From the NCBI RefSeq assembly GCF_031834595.1, contig NZ_CP115541.1:2660501-2724500 (forward strand): a stretch of DNA of 64,000 nt, read 5' to 3'. Shown piece by piece: positions 26,951-35,970 of the stretch (the first letter of the stretch is position 1; each line of letters opens with the position of its first letter). Origin of the DNA: Stenotrophomonas oahuensis. Lineage in GTDB: Bacteria > Pseudomonadota > Gammaproteobacteria > Xanthomonadales > Xanthomonadaceae. The translations under genes were made by a program, and so were the position numbers. The notes below the pieces were generated by a model. That model was given only the letters and a program-made list of their open reading frames with translations. It was not told the DNA's origin and did no database searches.

Positions 26951-26979
26951 TTGACAGATGCCTCGCTGGTTCCCAAAAT
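26951..26979 (+). promoter_or_regulatory. Promoter of the tRNA-Pro/Arg/His cluster
   Basis: A perfect TTGACA -35 at 26951-26956 is followed after 17 bp by CAAAAT, 40 bp before tRNA-Pro. Confidence 0.65.
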
Positions 26980-27018
26980 AGCCGACTCTTTCGGGGGCAA
27001 CCTCGAGGGATTTACCGC

Positions 27019-27095
27019 CGGGGTATAGCGCAGTCTGGTAGCGCGCCTGCTTTGGGAGCAGGATGTCGGGGGTTCGAATCCCTCTACCCCGACCA
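27019..27095 (+). tRNA. tRNA-Pro (anticodon TGG)
   Basis: 77 nt with acceptor CGGGGTA/TACCCCG, anticodon loop TTTGGGA, and encoded CCA. Confidence 0.95.
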
Positions 27096-27136
27096 ATCTG
27101 CTCAAAACGGGATTGGAATGCGACAATCCGGCATGA

Positions 27137-27213
27137 GCGCCCGTAGCTCAACTGGATAGAGCACCGGCCTTCTAAGCCGGCGGTTACAGGTTCGATTCCT
27201 GTCGGGCGCGCCA
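27137..27213 (+). tRNA. tRNA-Arg (anticodon TCT)
   Basis: 77 nt with acceptor GCGCCCG/CGGGCGC, anticodon loop CTTCTAA and encoded CCA. Confidence 0.95.
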
Positions 27214-27257
27214 TCTGGCGCATGCGTCAGGAGGCAATGATTCAAAAGGTTTCAGTG

Positions 27258-27334
27258 GTGGCTGTAGCTCAGTTGGTTAGAGTACCGGATTGTGATTCCG
27301 GTGGTCGGGGGTTCGAATCCCCTCAGCCACCCCA
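27258..27334 (+). tRNA. tRNA-His (anticodon GTG)
   Basis: 77 nt with acceptor GTGGCTG/CAGCCAC, anticodon loop TTGTGAT, discriminator C as expected for His, and encoded CCA. Confidence 0.95.
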
Positions 27335-27371
27335 CTGTTTCAAGGCCAGGTGCGCCGAAGGCGCTTCCGGG

Positions 27372-27399
27372 TTGCAGAAAAAGGCGAAATCGTTACAAT
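27372..27399 (+). promoter_or_regulatory. Promoter of the first tRNA-Lys gene
   Basis: TTGCAG-N16-TACAAT ends 18 bp before the tRNA, so the gene can be transcribed independently of tRNA-His. Confidence 0.55.
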
Positions 27400-27417
27400 G
27401 ATCGCCTGAGTTTTTCA

Positions 27418-27493
27418 GGGCTGTTAGCTCAGTTGGTAGAGCAGTTGACTCTTAATCAATAGGTCCAAGGTTCGAATCCTTGACAGCCCACCA
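27418..27493 (+). tRNA. tRNA-Lys (anticodon CTT), copy 1
   Basis: 76 nt with acceptor GGGCTGT/ACAGCCC, anticodon loop CTCTTAA and encoded CCA. Identical to the copy at 27765. Confidence 0.95.
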
Positions 27494-27501
27494 AGACAGA
27501 A

Positions 27502-27529
27502 GCCGCCGGATACGTCCGGCGGCTTTTTT
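27502..27529 (+). terminator. Terminator of tRNA-Lys copy 1
   Basis: 9-bp stem GCCGCCGGA/TCCGGCGGC, loop TACG, then six T residues. Confidence 0.9.
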
Positions 27530-27573
27530 CTTGCCTGCAGTTCAGTGGCGGTGGCGCGAATGGATGGTCGGCG

Positions 27574-27640
27574 CGACGCGCATGGCGCGTCGCTACCGGA
27601 TGTGGACGGGTAGGGTCGATCGACAGACGACCGCCGATAT
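27574..27640. repeat. Inverted pair of GTAG palindromes between the tRNA-Lys genes
   Basis: A unit reading CGACGCGC-ATG-GCGCGTCG + CTAC (27574-27596) faces a second starting GTAG at 27610 with the looser palindrome GGTCGATCGACAGACGACC. The same two-part arrangement recurs at 27993-28060. Confidence 0.65.
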
Positions 27641-27718
27641 CGCCCCCGGGTTCTTTAATGCATGGACCCAGGATCCGAGAGTGCTTTTCGCGACACAACC
27701 CGGCATTCAAAAAAACGC

Positions 27719-27748
27719 TTGCAACCCCATGTCGCAATGCGCCATAAT
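27719..27748 (+). promoter_or_regulatory. Promoter of the second tRNA-Lys gene
   Basis: TTGCAA-N18-CATAAT ends 16 bp before tRNA-Lys copy 2. Confidence 0.5.
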
Positions 27749-27764
27749 TCGCCTCCCGATTTTC

Positions 27765-27840
27765 GGGCTGTTAGCTCAGTTGGTAGAGCAGTTGACTCTT
27801 AATCAATAGGTCCAAGGTTCGAATCCTTGACAGCCCACCA
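27765..27840 (+). tRNA. tRNA-Lys (anticodon CTT), copy 2
   Basis: Identical in sequence to copy 1 (76 nt). The 14 bases after the CCA end are also the same as in copy 1, so tRNA plus terminator look duplicated. Confidence 0.95.
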
Positions 27841-27848
27841 AGACAGAA

Positions 27849-27876
27849 GCCGCCTGGTCCGCCAGGCGGCTTTTTT
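27849..27876 (+). terminator. Terminator of tRNA-Lys copy 2
   Basis: 9-bp stem GCCGCCTGG/CCAGGCGGC, loop TCCG, then six T residues. Compared with copy 1 the stem has changed on both sides and stays paired. Confidence 0.9.
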
Positions 27877-27900
27877 CTTGTCTTCGATCTGGCATCGTGC

Positions 27901-27923
27901 AGCCACGCAGGGCGTGGCTCTAC
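27901..27923 (-). repeat. SMAG/REP GTAG palindrome
   Basis: AGCCACGC-AGG-GCGTGGCT + CTAC, minus orientation. It is the same unit as at 10951 and 49048. Confidence 0.8.
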
Positions 27924-27992
27924 GCGTGGATGTGGCCCACGAGGTTCCTCGCGGGATGCCATCTGGCGCAGTGCATGGGGCGGTGCGATGGG

Positions 27993-28060
27993 CACGCGCA
28001 TGGCGCGTCGCTACGCGGTGCTGGTCGGGTAGAGTCGGTCGATAGACGACTGCCGATAGC
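27993..28060. repeat. Inverted pair of GTAG palindromes
   Basis: CACGCGC-AT-GGCGCGTCG + CTAC (27993-28014) faces GTAGAGTCGGTCGATAGACG... (28029-28060). It parallels the pair at 27574-27640. Together with the unit at 27901 it fills most of the 319-bp gap 27841-28159, in which I see no gene. Confidence 0.6.
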
Positions 28061-28159
28061 CTGTCCCGATGCTTTAACGCATGGCTCCGGCCGAAGCGAC
28101 GGCTTTTCCGGAAGGAGTGATAGTCTCTTGCCTCGTCCCTTCAGCGGGCCAGGAATGCG

Positions 28160-28417
28160 GTGGTCTATTCCCCTCCCAGCGTTTTGCGCCAGTGGTCTTC
28201 TGACGATCCCGCAGGGGAGCTCCACCAGCTCTCTGTGCTGGACGACCGCACGGTCTGCTGCGCCTACGGCCGATACGCGCACGCATCGGGTTCGACGGCA
28301 TGCTCCTGGTTGGAGTTCATCGAAGGCCGGCTCGACGGAGTTGTCCTGCAGGAACTCGGTGCCGCCACGCTTTTCCAGGCACGGGAATTTGTCGTGAATG
28401 CAGCACGCGCTGCGTAA
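28160..28417 (+). CDS. Small unrecognised protein (85 residues)
   Basis: A GTG-started frame of 85 residues. It is not recognised. It reads as a plausible folded protein (segments LHQLSVLDDRTVCCAYGRYA, CSWLEFIEGRLDGVVLQ, LFQAREFVVNAARAA) with four cysteines and no membrane segment. Codon use is less GC-rich at third positions than in the neighbouring housekeeping genes. No good ribosome-binding sequence was seen. A second small frame starts 46 bp later, so they may form a pair. Position beside repeats and tRNA genes suggests accessory DNA. A non-coding stretch remains possible. Confidence 0.45.
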   Translation: MVYSPPSVLRQWSSDDPAGELHQLSVLDDRTVCCAYGRYAHASGSTACSWLEFIEGRLDGVVLQELGAATLFQAREFVVNAARAA

Positions 28418-28463
28418 GCTCCTGATCAGTAGCGCGTCCGTCAACACAGAACGGTAACTTTCG

Positions 28464-28835
28464 ATGCAATTCGTCCGCTCCAATGGTTACCTTACGGTTG
28501 TCCGGATCACCGGTCCCAAGCACAACCTTCTGGGTCTACGGATTGGCGAGCCTGAGACTTCCCGTCCCGCCTGCGAGAGTCTGCCGCCGGTGGGCTGCTG
28601 CGCGCATGGCGAGTTGGATGAGGAGTGCCTCGTCGATGCGGTGCTGGAGGGGGTGGATGCGGCGAATGCGGAACTTGGTGCCGCGTACCGCGTTTCGCAT
28701 GTTCGATATGTTGAGAACGACTCCCCTCCCGTGCGCACCTATACATTGCTGGCGTATCAGGTCGTTCGGCACCTGCATGCGGGTGGAGTGTTTCTTGACG
28801 GCGTGCAGGCGGCAGACGTGCCTCAGGCCGGTTGA
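28464..28835 (+). CDS. Small unrecognised protein (123 residues)
   Basis: A 123-residue frame starting MQFVRSNGYLTVVRITGPKH. It is not recognised. The first 30 residues look like two beta strands with a turn (LTVVRITGPKHNLLGLRI), followed by a cysteine pair (GCCAHGELDEECLVDAVLEG), a helix-like stretch and strands near the end (PPVRTYTLLAYQVVRHL). No signal peptide or membrane segment. Codon use, with many T-ending codons, is unlike the flanking core genes, suggesting transfer. It follows the 85-residue frame by 46 bp. The balanced amphipathic pattern makes a real protein likely. Confidence 0.55.
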   Translation: MQFVRSNGYLTVVRITGPKHNLLGLRIGEPETSRPACESLPPVGCCAHGELDEECLVDAVLEGVDAANAELGAAYRVSHVRYVENDSPPVRTYTLLAYQVVRHLHAGGVFLDGVQAADVPQAG

Positions 28836-28906
28836 CGTGCTTGCCACTTCGGGCGGTCAAGGCGCTCCGTTCCCATGCCATGCGTTAAAGAGTGTGGAGC
28901 CGATAT

Positions 28907-28934
28907 CGGCCGTCGTCTGTCGACTGACGCTACC
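28907..28934 (-). repeat. GTAG palindrome of the loose subtype
   Basis: CGGCCGTCGTCTGTCGACTGACG + CTAC resembles the units starting at 27610 and 28029. Confidence 0.45.
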
Positions 28935-29041
28935 AACGGGGCAGCGGTAGCGAGCAGAGGGCGGCGAACAGCGGGCAGGGCGTGCCGGGCGGCCAGCAAG
29001 CCATCCCGCCCGCCGTCGAGCCAGTGACGGCCCGCTTCCCC

Positions 29042-29047
29042 TATAAT
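29042..29047 (+). promoter_or_regulatory. -10 element of tRNA-Leu
   Basis: A perfect TATAAT, 10 bp before the mature tRNA-Leu. No clear -35 hexamer is seen at 16-18 bp. Confidence 0.6.
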
Positions 29048-29057
29048 GCCGCCCTGC

Positions 29058-29143
<86 letters not shown>

Positions 29144-29146
29144 AGA

Positions 29147-29169
29147 CCCGGCTGGGGCCGGGCTGTTCT
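29147..29169 (+). terminator. Weak terminator after tRNA-Leu
   Basis: CCCGGC-TGG-GGCCGGG followed by CTGTTCTG. The U-rich tract is poor. Confidence 0.4.
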
Positions 29170-29373
29170 GAGGGTACGTCCCGCACGACGGGAGACGGTC
29201 TGCCCACCCTGAACGGGGGGCCGGATTGACGCTTCTGGCCCTGTGCTGGCGGCGCTGCCCGATATCGGCCAAACTACAGGGCTGCGGCGGGATTGTGCGT
29301 CCACGGTCCCGTCTCCAAAACCCGTTTAATCCACATCAGTGCCGGGGCTGCGCCACCGGTGGCAGGAGTCAAC

Positions 29374-30669
29374 ATGCAAGCTTCGATCGAATCCACCGGC
29401 AATCTGGAACGCCGCCTGACCTTCTCGCTGCCGGAAGAGCGCCTGCAGACGCACATCAGCGGCCGCCTGGGCGAAATCGCCCGCACCGCGCGCATCAAGG
29501 GCTTCCGCCCGGGCAAGGTGCCGGCCAAGGTGATCGAGCAGCGCTTCGGCGCGCAGGTGCGCAATGAAGCGCTGGACGGCCTGCTGCGTGAAACCTTCGA
29601 CGCCGCCGTTCGCGAGCACGACCTGCGTATCGCCGGTGCCCCGCGCATCGACAAGGGCGACGAAGGCGAGTTCTCCTTCGTGGCCACCGTGGAACTGATC
29701 CCGGACTTCGGCGACGTCGACGTCAGCAAGCTGACCGTCGTGCGCCACACCGCCGAGATCTCCGACGCCGACATCGACCAGATGATCACCAACCTGCGCG
29801 AACAGCGCCGCAGCTGGAGCCCGGTCACCCGCGGTGCCCAGGACGGCGACCTGGTCGCGCTGGAAACCTTCTCGCAGGCTGGCGATGAGCGCCTGCCGGC
29901 CGAAGGCACCGAAAAGGGCAGCGTGGTCATCGGCCAGGGCATGATGTTCGACCAGATCGAAAAGGGCCTGGTCGGCCTGGCCAAGGGTGAAGAAAAGACC
30001 CTGGACGTCGAATTCCCGGCCGACTGGCGCGTTCCGGCCCTGGCCGGCAAGCAGGTCCAGGTCACCGTGAAGGCGGTGGACGTGTCCGAGCCGGTGCTGC
30101 CGGAAGTGGATACCGACTTCATCAAGAGCTTCGGCGTGAAGGGCGGCGACCTGGAGCAGTTCCGCAAGGACATCCGTGCCAACCTGGAGCGCGAACTGAA
30201 GGGCGCGCTGATGAACCGCCTGCGCCGCGAAGTGGGCGAGCAGCTGATCGCCGCCTACGCCTCGGTGGAAATGCCGCCGCGTCTGGTCGAGAACGAAGCC
30301 CGCGCCATGCTGGCGCAGCAGGTCGAGCAGATCCGTCGCAGCGGCCGCAACCCGGGCGACGTCCCGGCAGACGCCCACGAAGGCTTCAAGGACGCTGCTG
30401 CCAAGCGCGTGCTGGTCGGCCTGCTGGTCGGCGAAGTGGCCCGCAAGAACGACCTGCGCCTGGACCCCAAGCGCCTGAACGAAACCATGCGCCTGATCGC
30501 TTCGACCTACGAAGAGCCGGAACAGGTCATTGAGATGTACCGCAACGACCCCCAGCTGATGAGTGGTCTGCAGAACCGCGTGATGGAAGAGCAGGTGATC
30601 GACTGGATCGCCGAGCGCGCCCAGCACACCGAGCAGGCCCTGTCGTTCCAGGACGCCATCCGCCAGTAA
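29374..30669 (+). CDS. tig: Trigger factor
   Basis: 431 residues (E. coli 432). A ribosome-bound chaperone and peptidyl-prolyl isomerase that meets nascent chains. The N-terminal ribosome-binding signature is [17 protein letters not shown]. The FKBP-like domain spans about 150-245 ([27 protein letters not shown]). The rest is the helical chaperone domain. The ATG at 29374 has CAGGAG at a short gap; the earlier in-frame ATG at 29293 adds an unusual extension. It heads the conserved order tig-clpP-clpX-lon. Confidence 0.96.
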   Translation: MQASIESTGNLERRLTFSLPEERLQTHISGRLGEIARTARIKGFRPGKVPAKVIEQRFGAQVRNEALDGLLRETFDAAVREHDLRIAGAPRIDKGDEGEFSFVATVELIPDFGDVDVSKLTVVRHTAEISDADIDQMITNLREQRRSWSPVTRGAQDGDLVALETFSQAGDERLPAEGTEKGSVVIGQGMMFDQIEKGLVGLAKGEEKTLDVEFPADWRVPALAGKQVQVTVKAVDVSEPVLPEVDTDFIKSFGVKGGDLEQFRKDIRANLERELKGALMNRLRREVGEQLIAAYASVEMPPRLVENEARAMLAQQVEQIRRSGRNPGDVPADAHEGFKDAAAKRVLVGLLVGEVARKNDLRLDPKRLNETMRLIASTYEEPEQVIEMYRNDPQLMSGLQNRVMEEQVIDWIAERAQHTEQALSFQDAIRQ

Positions 30670-30686
30670 GCGGGCGGCGTCACAGG

Positions 30687-30712
30687 CCCCGCGCTTCGGC
30701 GCGGGGTGTTTT
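30687..30712 (+). terminator. Terminator-like hairpin after tig
   Basis: CCCCGCG-CTTCG-GCGCGGGG followed by TGTTTT, about 27 bp before clpP. It may reduce rather than stop transcription into clpP. Confidence 0.6.
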
Positions 30713-30738
30713 CCCCCTACTTAATAGGTGCCCCAGTA

Positions 30739-31365
30739 ATGGACAACGTAACCAAAGCCCTGAACATGGTGCCGATGGTGGTCGAACAGACCAGCCGCGG
30801 CGAGCGCGCCTATGACATCTATTCGCGCCTGTTGAAGGAGCGTCTGATCTTCCTGGTCGGCCCCATCGACGACCACATGGCCAACGTGGTGGTGGCGCAG
30901 CTGCTGTTCCTGGAAGCGGACAATCCGGAAAAGGACATCAGCATCTACATCAACTCGCCGGGTGGCGTAGTCACCGCAGGTATGGCCATTTACGACACCA
31001 TGCAGTACATCAAGCCGGACGTGAGCACCATCTGCGTCGGCCAGGCCGCCTCGATGGGCGCGCTGCTGCTGGCGTCGGGTGCGGCCGGCAAGCGCTATGC
31101 GCTGCCGAACTCGCGGGTGATGATCCACCAGCCGCTGGGCGGTTTCCAGGGTCAGGCCACGGACATCGACATCCACGCCCGTGAAATCCTGACCCTGCGT
31201 TCGCGCCTGAACGAAGTGCTGGCCAAGCACACCGGCCAGTCGCTGGAAACCATCGCCCGCGATACCGAGCGTGACAACTTCAAGAGCGCCGCCGACGCCG
31301 TGGCCTATGGCCTGGTGGACCAGGTGCTGGAGCGTCGCCCGGAAGAGTCGATCACCCCGGCGTAA
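30739..31365 (+). CDS. clpP: ATP-dependent Clp protease proteolytic subunit ClpP
   Basis: 208 residues (E. coli 207). The serine protease triad is complete: Ser105 in [10 protein letters not shown], His130 in [10 protein letters not shown] and Asp179, with the E. coli spacing. It forms the tetradecameric chamber fed by ClpX. A start at 30706 is in frame but would add eleven residues before the usual short propeptide-like N-terminus ([17 protein letters not shown]). It lies 127 bp before clpX, with a GTAG-like hairpin in the gap. Confidence 0.97.
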   Translation: MDNVTKALNMVPMVVEQTSRGERAYDIYSRLLKERLIFLVGPIDDHMANVVVAQLLFLEADNPEKDISIYINSPGGVVTAGMAIYDTMQYIKPDVSTICVGQAASMGALLLASGAAGKRYALPNSRVMIHQPLGGFQGQATDIDIHAREILTLRSRLNEVLAKHTGQSLETIARDTERDNFKSAADAVAYGLVDQVLERRPEESITPA

Positions 31366-31367
31366 CG

Positions 31368-31394
31368 GTAGTGCCAGGCCGGGCAACCGGCCTG
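31368..31394 (+). repeat. GTAG-headed hairpin between clpP and clpX
   Basis: GTAG + TGCC + AGGCCGG-GCAA-CCGGCCT followed by GTTT. It has the SMAG head but an extra spacer, and could also act as a terminator of clpP. Confidence 0.45.
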
Positions 31395-31491
31395 TTTCCG
31401 CGGGGTCGGGCTGGACTGGTGTCCACCCGGCCCTGTGCTATTCTCGAATCGAACCCCCGTTCAGCGGGTGGGGTAACTGGGTAAGCGAAGC

Positions 31492-32781
31492 ATGAGCGAA
31501 GACCGCCAAGGTCGTTCCACGGACACCGGCAAGATCCTCTACTGCTCCTTCTGCGGGAAGAGCCAGCATGAGGTGCGCAAGCTGATTGCGGGCCCGAGCG
31601 TGTTCATCTGCGATGAGTGCGTGGAGCTGTGCAACGACATCATCCGCGAAGAACTTGAGGAAAAGGCGCAGTCGGCGCGCAGTTCGCTGCCCAAGCCGCG
31701 CGAGATCCTCGAGGTCCTCGACCAGTACGTCATCGGTCAGAACCGCGCCAAGCGGACGCTGGCGGTGGCGGTGTACAACCACTACAAGCGCATCGAGAGC
31801 CGCCAGAAGAACGACGAAGTCGAACTGGCGAAGTCGAACATCCTGCTGGTCGGTCCGACCGGTTCGGGCAAGACCCTGCTGGCTGAAACCCTGGCCCGCC
31901 TGCTCAACGTGCCGTTCACCATGGCCGACGCCACCACGCTGACCGAAGCCGGTTACGTGGGCGAGGACGTGGAAAACATCATCCAGAAGCTGCTGCAGAA
32001 GTGCGACTACGACGTCGAGAAGGCGCAGCAGGGCATCGTCTACATCGATGAAATCGACAAGATCTCGCGCAAGAGCGAGAACCCGTCGATCACCCGCGAT
32101 GTGTCCGGCGAAGGCGTCCAGCAGGCCCTGCTGAAGCTGATCGAAGGCACCGTGGCCAGCGTGCCGCCGCAGGGCGGTCGCAAGCACCCGCAGCAGGAAT
32201 TCCTGCAGGTCGACACCAAGAACATCCTGTTCATCTGCGGCGGCGCATTCGCCGGGCTGGACAAGGTGATCCAGGCCCGCTCCAACGACGCCGGCGGCAT
32301 CGGCTTCGGTGCGAAGGTGAAGAGTTCCGAGCGCAAGCAGGAAGTGGGCAAGGTGCTGGCCGAAGTCGAGCCGGAAGACCTGATCAAGTTCGGCCTGATT
32401 CCGGAGTTCGTCGGCCGCCTGCCGGTCGTGGCCACCCTGGAAGAGCTGGACGAAGCCGCCCTGGTCAGGATCCTGACCGAGCCCAAGAACGCCATCACCA
32501 AGCAGTTCAAGAAGCTGTTCGAGATGGAGCACGTGGAGCTGGAATTCCGCCCGGACGCCCTGTCGGCCATTGCCCGCAAGGCGCTCAAGCGCAAGACCGG
32601 TGCTCGTGGCCTGCGCACGATCGTTGAATCGGTCCTGCTGGACACCATGTACGACCTGCCTTCGGCCGAAAACGTCAGCAAGGTCGTGGTGGATGAATCG
32701 GTGATTGAACACAAGTCCGAGCCCTACCTGATCTACCAGACCCCGCCCGCCCCTGAACAGAAGGCGGCCGGCGCTGAATAA
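31492..32781 (+). CDS. clpX: ATP-dependent Clp protease ATP-binding subunit ClpX
   Basis: 429 residues (E. coli 424). The N-terminal zinc-binding domain has C-x2-C...C-x2-C in YCSFCGKSQ and [10 protein letters not shown]. The AAA+ module shows Walker A GPTGSGKT, Walker [10 protein letters not shown], and sensor 2 near [10 protein letters not shown]; the IGF-type ClpP-contact loop lies in GGIGFGAKV. It unfolds tagged substrates and feeds ClpP. A strong terminator at 32835 separates it from lon. Confidence 0.97.
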   Translation: MSEDRQGRSTDTGKILYCSFCGKSQHEVRKLIAGPSVFICDECVELCNDIIREELEEKAQSARSSLPKPREILEVLDQYVIGQNRAKRTLAVAVYNHYKRIESRQKNDEVELAKSNILLVGPTGSGKTLLAETLARLLNVPFTMADATTLTEAGYVGEDVENIIQKLLQKCDYDVEKAQQGIVYIDEIDKISRKSENPSITRDVSGEGVQQALLKLIEGTVASVPPQGGRKHPQQEFLQVDTKNILFICGGAFAGLDKVIQARSNDAGGIGFGAKVKSSERKQEVGKVLAEVEPEDLIKFGLIPEFVGRLPVVATLEELDEAALVRILTEPKNAITKQFKKLFEMEHVELEFRPDALSAIARKALKRKTGARGLRTIVESVLLDTMYDLPSAENVSKVVVDESVIEHKSEPYLIYQTPPAPEQKAAGAE

Positions 32782-32834
32782 TCATTCAACCGTTTGAATT
32801 GAATGATTTTTTTCAGAGCAGCTTGCATCCTGAT

Positions 32835-32869
32835 GCCGATGGCCCCATAACGGGGCCATCGGCTTTTTT
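32835..32869 (+). terminator. Strong Rho-independent terminator after clpX
   Basis: 12-bp stem (32835-32846 with 32852-32863) followed by six T residues. Confidence 0.93.
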
Positions 32870-32922
32870 GTATCCGGGTGAGGCTGCCCGGAGGCCATCC
32901 CCACTGTTCCATTGGAGCCCCT

Positions 32923-35376
32923 ATGGCCCGTTCCCCAAGTGAGACTCTCGACCTGCCGGTTCTGCCGCTGCGTGACGTGGTGGTGTTCCCGCACATGGTC
33001 ATTCCGCTGTTCGTCGGTCGCGACAAGTCCATGCATGCCCTGGAGCAGGCCATGGTCGCCGACAAGCGCATCCTGCTGCTGGCGCAGAAGTCGGCCGAAA
33101 CCGACGACCCTGCCGCGGCTGACCTGTATCAGGTCGGTACGCTGGCCCAGGTACTGCAGCTGCTGAAGCTGCCCGACGGCACCATCAAGGTGCTGGTCGA
33201 AGGCCTGGCGCGCGTCAACGTCACCCAGGTCACCGAGCGCGACGGCGCGCTGCACGGCGTAGGCCAGGAGATCGAATCCGACGACGCCCGCGAACCACGC
33301 GAGGTCGAAGCCATCGCGCGCTCGCTGATGTCGCTGTTCGAGCAGTACGTCAAGACCAACCGCAAGCTGCCGCCGGAGCTGCTGCAGACCCTGTCCGGCA
33401 TCGATGAACCGGCGCGTCTGGCCGACACCATCGCCGCGCACATCAGCGTGCGCCTGGCCGACAAGCAGCGCCTGCTGGAAACCCTGCAGACCAGCGAGCG
33501 GCTGGAAATGCTGGTCGGCCTGGTCGACGGCGAAATCGACGTGCAGCAGATGGAAAAGCGCATCCGCGGCCGTGTGAAGTCGCAGATGGAAAAGAGCCAG
33601 CGCGAGTACTACCTCAATGAGCAGATGAAGGCCATCCAGAAAGAACTGGGTGACCTGGACGACGCGCCCGGCGAGATGGACGAGCTGGCCCGCAAGATCG
33701 CCGAAGCCGGCATGCCCAAGCCGGTCGAAACCAAGGCCAAGGCCGAGCTGACCAAGCTCAAGCAGATGTCGCCGATGTCGGCCGAAGCCGCGGTCGTGCG
33801 CAACTACCTGGACTGGCTGCTGGGCGTGCCGTGGAAAAAGCGCACCAAGGTCCGCAAGGACCTCAAGGTTGCCCAGGACACCCTGGATGCCGACCACTTC
33901 GGTCTGGACAAGGTCAAGGACCGCATTCTGGAATACCTTGCAGTGCAGTCGCGGGTGAAGCAGATGAAGGGCCCGATCCTGTGCCTGGTCGGTCCGCCGG
34001 GCGTGGGCAAGACCTCGCTGGGTCAGTCCATCGCCAAGGCCACCAACCGCAAGTTCGTGCGCATGTCGCTCGGCGGCGTGCGCGACGAAGCGGAAATCCG
34101 TGGGCACCGTCGTACCTATGTCGGCTCGATGCCGGGTCGCATCGTGCAGAACCTCAACAAGGTGGGCAGCAAGAACGCGCTGTTCGTGCTCGATGAAATC
34201 GACAAGATGTCGATGGACTTCCGTGGCGACCCGTCCTCGGCGCTGCTGGAAGTGCTCGACCCCGAACAGAACAACGCGTTCAACGACCACTACCTGGAAG
34301 TGGACCTGGACCTGTCCGAAGTGATGTTCGTGGCGACCTCCAACTCGCTCAACATCCCCGGCCCGCTGCTGGACCGCATGGAAGTGATCCGCATCCCGGG
34401 TTACACCGAGGATGAAAAGCTCAACATCGCCATGCGCTACCTGGTGCCCAAGCAGCTCAAGGCCAATGGCCTGAAGCCGGAGGAACTGGAAATCGCCAGC
34501 GACGCCATCCAGGACGTGGTGCGTTACTACACGCGCGAATCGGGTGTGCGCAACCTTGAACGCGAAATCGCCAAGATCTGCCGCAAGGTGGTCAAGGAAA
34601 TCGCGCTGGCCGGCCCGCAGCCGGCGGCCAAGGCGAAGAAGGGTGCACGCAAGGCCAAGGCGCTGGTCACGGTGAACGGCAAGAACCTCGACAAGTACCT
34701 GGGCGTGCGTCGCTTCGACTTCGGCCGTGCCGAAGAACAGAACGAAATCGGCCTGGTCACCGGCCTGGCGTGGACCGAAGTCGGTGGTGACCTGCTGCAG
34801 ATCGAATCCACCCTGGTGCCGGGCAAGGGCGCGCTGATCCTCACCGGTCAGCTCGGCAACGTGATGAAGGAATCGGCGTCGGCGGCGCTGTCGGTGGTGC
34901 GTTCGCGCGCGGTCGGCTTTGGCATCGACCCCGAGTTCCTGCAGAAGCACGACGTGCACGTGCACGTGCCCGATGGTGCCACGCCCAAGGACGGTCCCAG
35001 TGCCGGCATCGCCATGGTCACCTCGCTGGTATCGATGCTGACCAAGGTGCCGATCCGGGCCGACGTCGCCATGACCGGTGAGATCACCCTGCGCGGTCGT
35101 GTCACCGCCATCGGCGGGCTCAAGGAGAAGCTGCTGGCCGCCCTGCGCGGTGGCATCCGCACCGTCATCATCCCCGAGGAGAACCGCAAGGACCTGGCCG
35201 ACATTCCCGCCAACGTGACGCGCGACCTCGAGATCGTGCCGGTGAAGTGGATCGAAGAGGTGCTGGACATCGCCCTGGAGACGCCGCTGACCCCGAAGAA
35301 GGCCAAGAAGGCGAAGCCGCCGGTCGCGGTTCGCAACCGCGGCAAGACAGCTTCCAACGCGCGCGTCAAGCACTGA
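32923..35376 (+). CDS. lon: ATP-dependent protease Lon
   Basis: 817 residues (E. coli 784). The N-terminal substrate domain begins LPVLPLRDVVVFPHM. The AAA+ module has Walker A GPPGVGKTS and Walker B FVLDEIDKM. The C-terminal protease domain has the Ser-Lys dyad, Ser693 in DGPSAGIAM and Lys736 in GGLKEKLLAA. A basic tail of about 25 residues (KKAKKAKPP, RNRGKTASN) accounts for part of the extra length. ATG at 32923 has GGAG at a 6-bp gap. It degrades damaged and regulatory proteins, including HU-type proteins in E. coli; hupB follows. Confidence 0.97.
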   Translation: MARSPSETLDLPVLPLRDVVVFPHMVIPLFVGRDKSMHALEQAMVADKRILLLAQKSAETDDPAAADLYQVGTLAQVLQLLKLPDGTIKVLVEGLARVNVTQVTERDGALHGVGQEIESDDAREPREVEAIARSLMSLFEQYVKTNRKLPPELLQTLSGIDEPARLADTIAAHISVRLADKQRLLETLQTSERLEMLVGLVDGEIDVQQMEKRIRGRVKSQMEKSQREYYLNEQMKAIQKELGDLDDAPGEMDELARKIAEAGMPKPVETKAKAELTKLKQMSPMSAEAAVVRNYLDWLLGVPWKKRTKVRKDLKVAQDTLDADHFGLDKVKDRILEYLAVQSRVKQMKGPILCLVGPPGVGKTSLGQSIAKATNRKFVRMSLGGVRDEAEIRGHRRTYVGSMPGRIVQNLNKVGSKNALFVLDEIDKMSMDFRGDPSSALLEVLDPEQNNAFNDHYLEVDLDLSEVMFVATSNSLNIPGPLLDRMEVIRIPGYTEDEKLNIAMRYLVPKQLKANGLKPEELEIASDAIQDVVRYYTRESGVRNLEREIAKICRKVVKEIALAGPQPAAKAKKGARKAKALVTVNGKNLDKYLGVRRFDFGRAEEQNEIGLVTGLAWTEVGGDLLQIESTLVPGKGALILTGQLGNVMKESASAALSVVRSRAVGFGIDPEFLQKHDVHVHVPDGATPKDGPSAGIAMVTSLVSMLTKVPIRADVAMTGEITLRGRVTAIGGLKEKLLAALRGGIRTVIIPEENRKDLADIPANVTRDLEIVPVKWIEEVLDIALETPLTPKKAKKAKPPVAVRNRGKTASNARVKH

Positions 35377-35425
35377 CGCGCGTAGCTGAACCCTCTGAAA
35401 CCCGCGTCGTTATTGGCTTTTCAGC

Positions 35426-35454
35426 TTGCGTGGGGTAGGGGGCACTGGTATAAA
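35426..35454 (+). promoter_or_regulatory. Promoter of hupB
   Basis: TTGCGT-N17-TATAAA in the 204-bp gap between lon and hupB, implying a leader of about 120 nt for hupB. Confidence 0.7.
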
Positions 35455-35580
35455 AGCACCACTCGCAAGTGAGCACATTGCTGACTGGGGCGAACGAATC
35501 ACGGGCATCCGGGCAGTACAACGGGTTCGGATGCTTCACTGTCTAACACGCGGAAATCCCCGCTAAAGGAGCTGTACAGA

Positions 35581-35853
35581 ATGAACAAGACCGAATTGAT
35601 CGACGCCGTGGCTGAAAACGCCGACCTGACCAAGGCCGAAGCCAACCGCGCTGTCGATGCAGTCGTTGCTGCCATCACCAAGGCACTGAAGGGCGGCGAC
35701 GCCGTGACCCTGGTGGGCTTCGGTACGTTCCAGGTGCGCGACCGCGCTGCCCGTACCGGCCGCAACCCGAAGACCGGCGACACCATCAAGATCGCTGCTT
35801 CGAAGAATCCGTCGTTCAAGGCTGGCAAAGCCCTGAAGGATGCCGTAAACTAA
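35581..35853 (+). CDS. hupB: DNA-binding protein HU-beta
   Basis: 90 residues, exactly the HU length, starting [21 protein letters not shown]. The DNA-arm motif [12 protein letters not shown] is present, and the C-terminal helix ends in [10 protein letters not shown]. It is a nucleoid protein binding DNA without strong sequence preference. The start has GGAG upstream (AAAGGAG). tRNA-Val begins only 11 bp after the stop codon and no terminator is visible between them, so the mRNA probably continues into the tRNAs. Confidence 0.97.
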   Translation: MNKTELIDAVAENADLTKAEANRAVDAVVAAITKALKGGDAVTLVGFGTFQVRDRAARTGRNPKTGDTIKIAASKNPSFKAGKALKDAVN

Positions 35854-35864
35854 GCGGCTTGCTG

Positions 35865-35939
35865 GGGTGCTTAGCTCAGCGGTAGAGCGTCTCCTTTACA
35901 CGGAGAGGGTCGGGGGTTCGAAACCCTCAGCACCCACCA
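35865..35939 (+). tRNA. tRNA-Val (anticodon TAC)
   Basis: 75 nt with acceptor GGGTGCT/AGCACCC, anticodon loop TTTACAC and encoded CCA. Confidence 0.95.
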
Positions 35940-35970
35940 GGCACTGCCAGTAGATGGTTTTTGAAAGTGT

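Noticed and set aside
27469..27840. Direct repeats at the two tRNA-Lys 3' ends as att sites of an integrated element
   Set aside because: The segment between them (271 bp) holds no integrase or cargo gene, and the second copy is a complete tRNA with its own promoter, so a gene duplication explains it better.
32782..35373. 863-residue frame antisense to lon
   Set aside because: Lon is complete on the other strand with all catalytic motifs; the antisense frame has no recognisable domain and biased composition.
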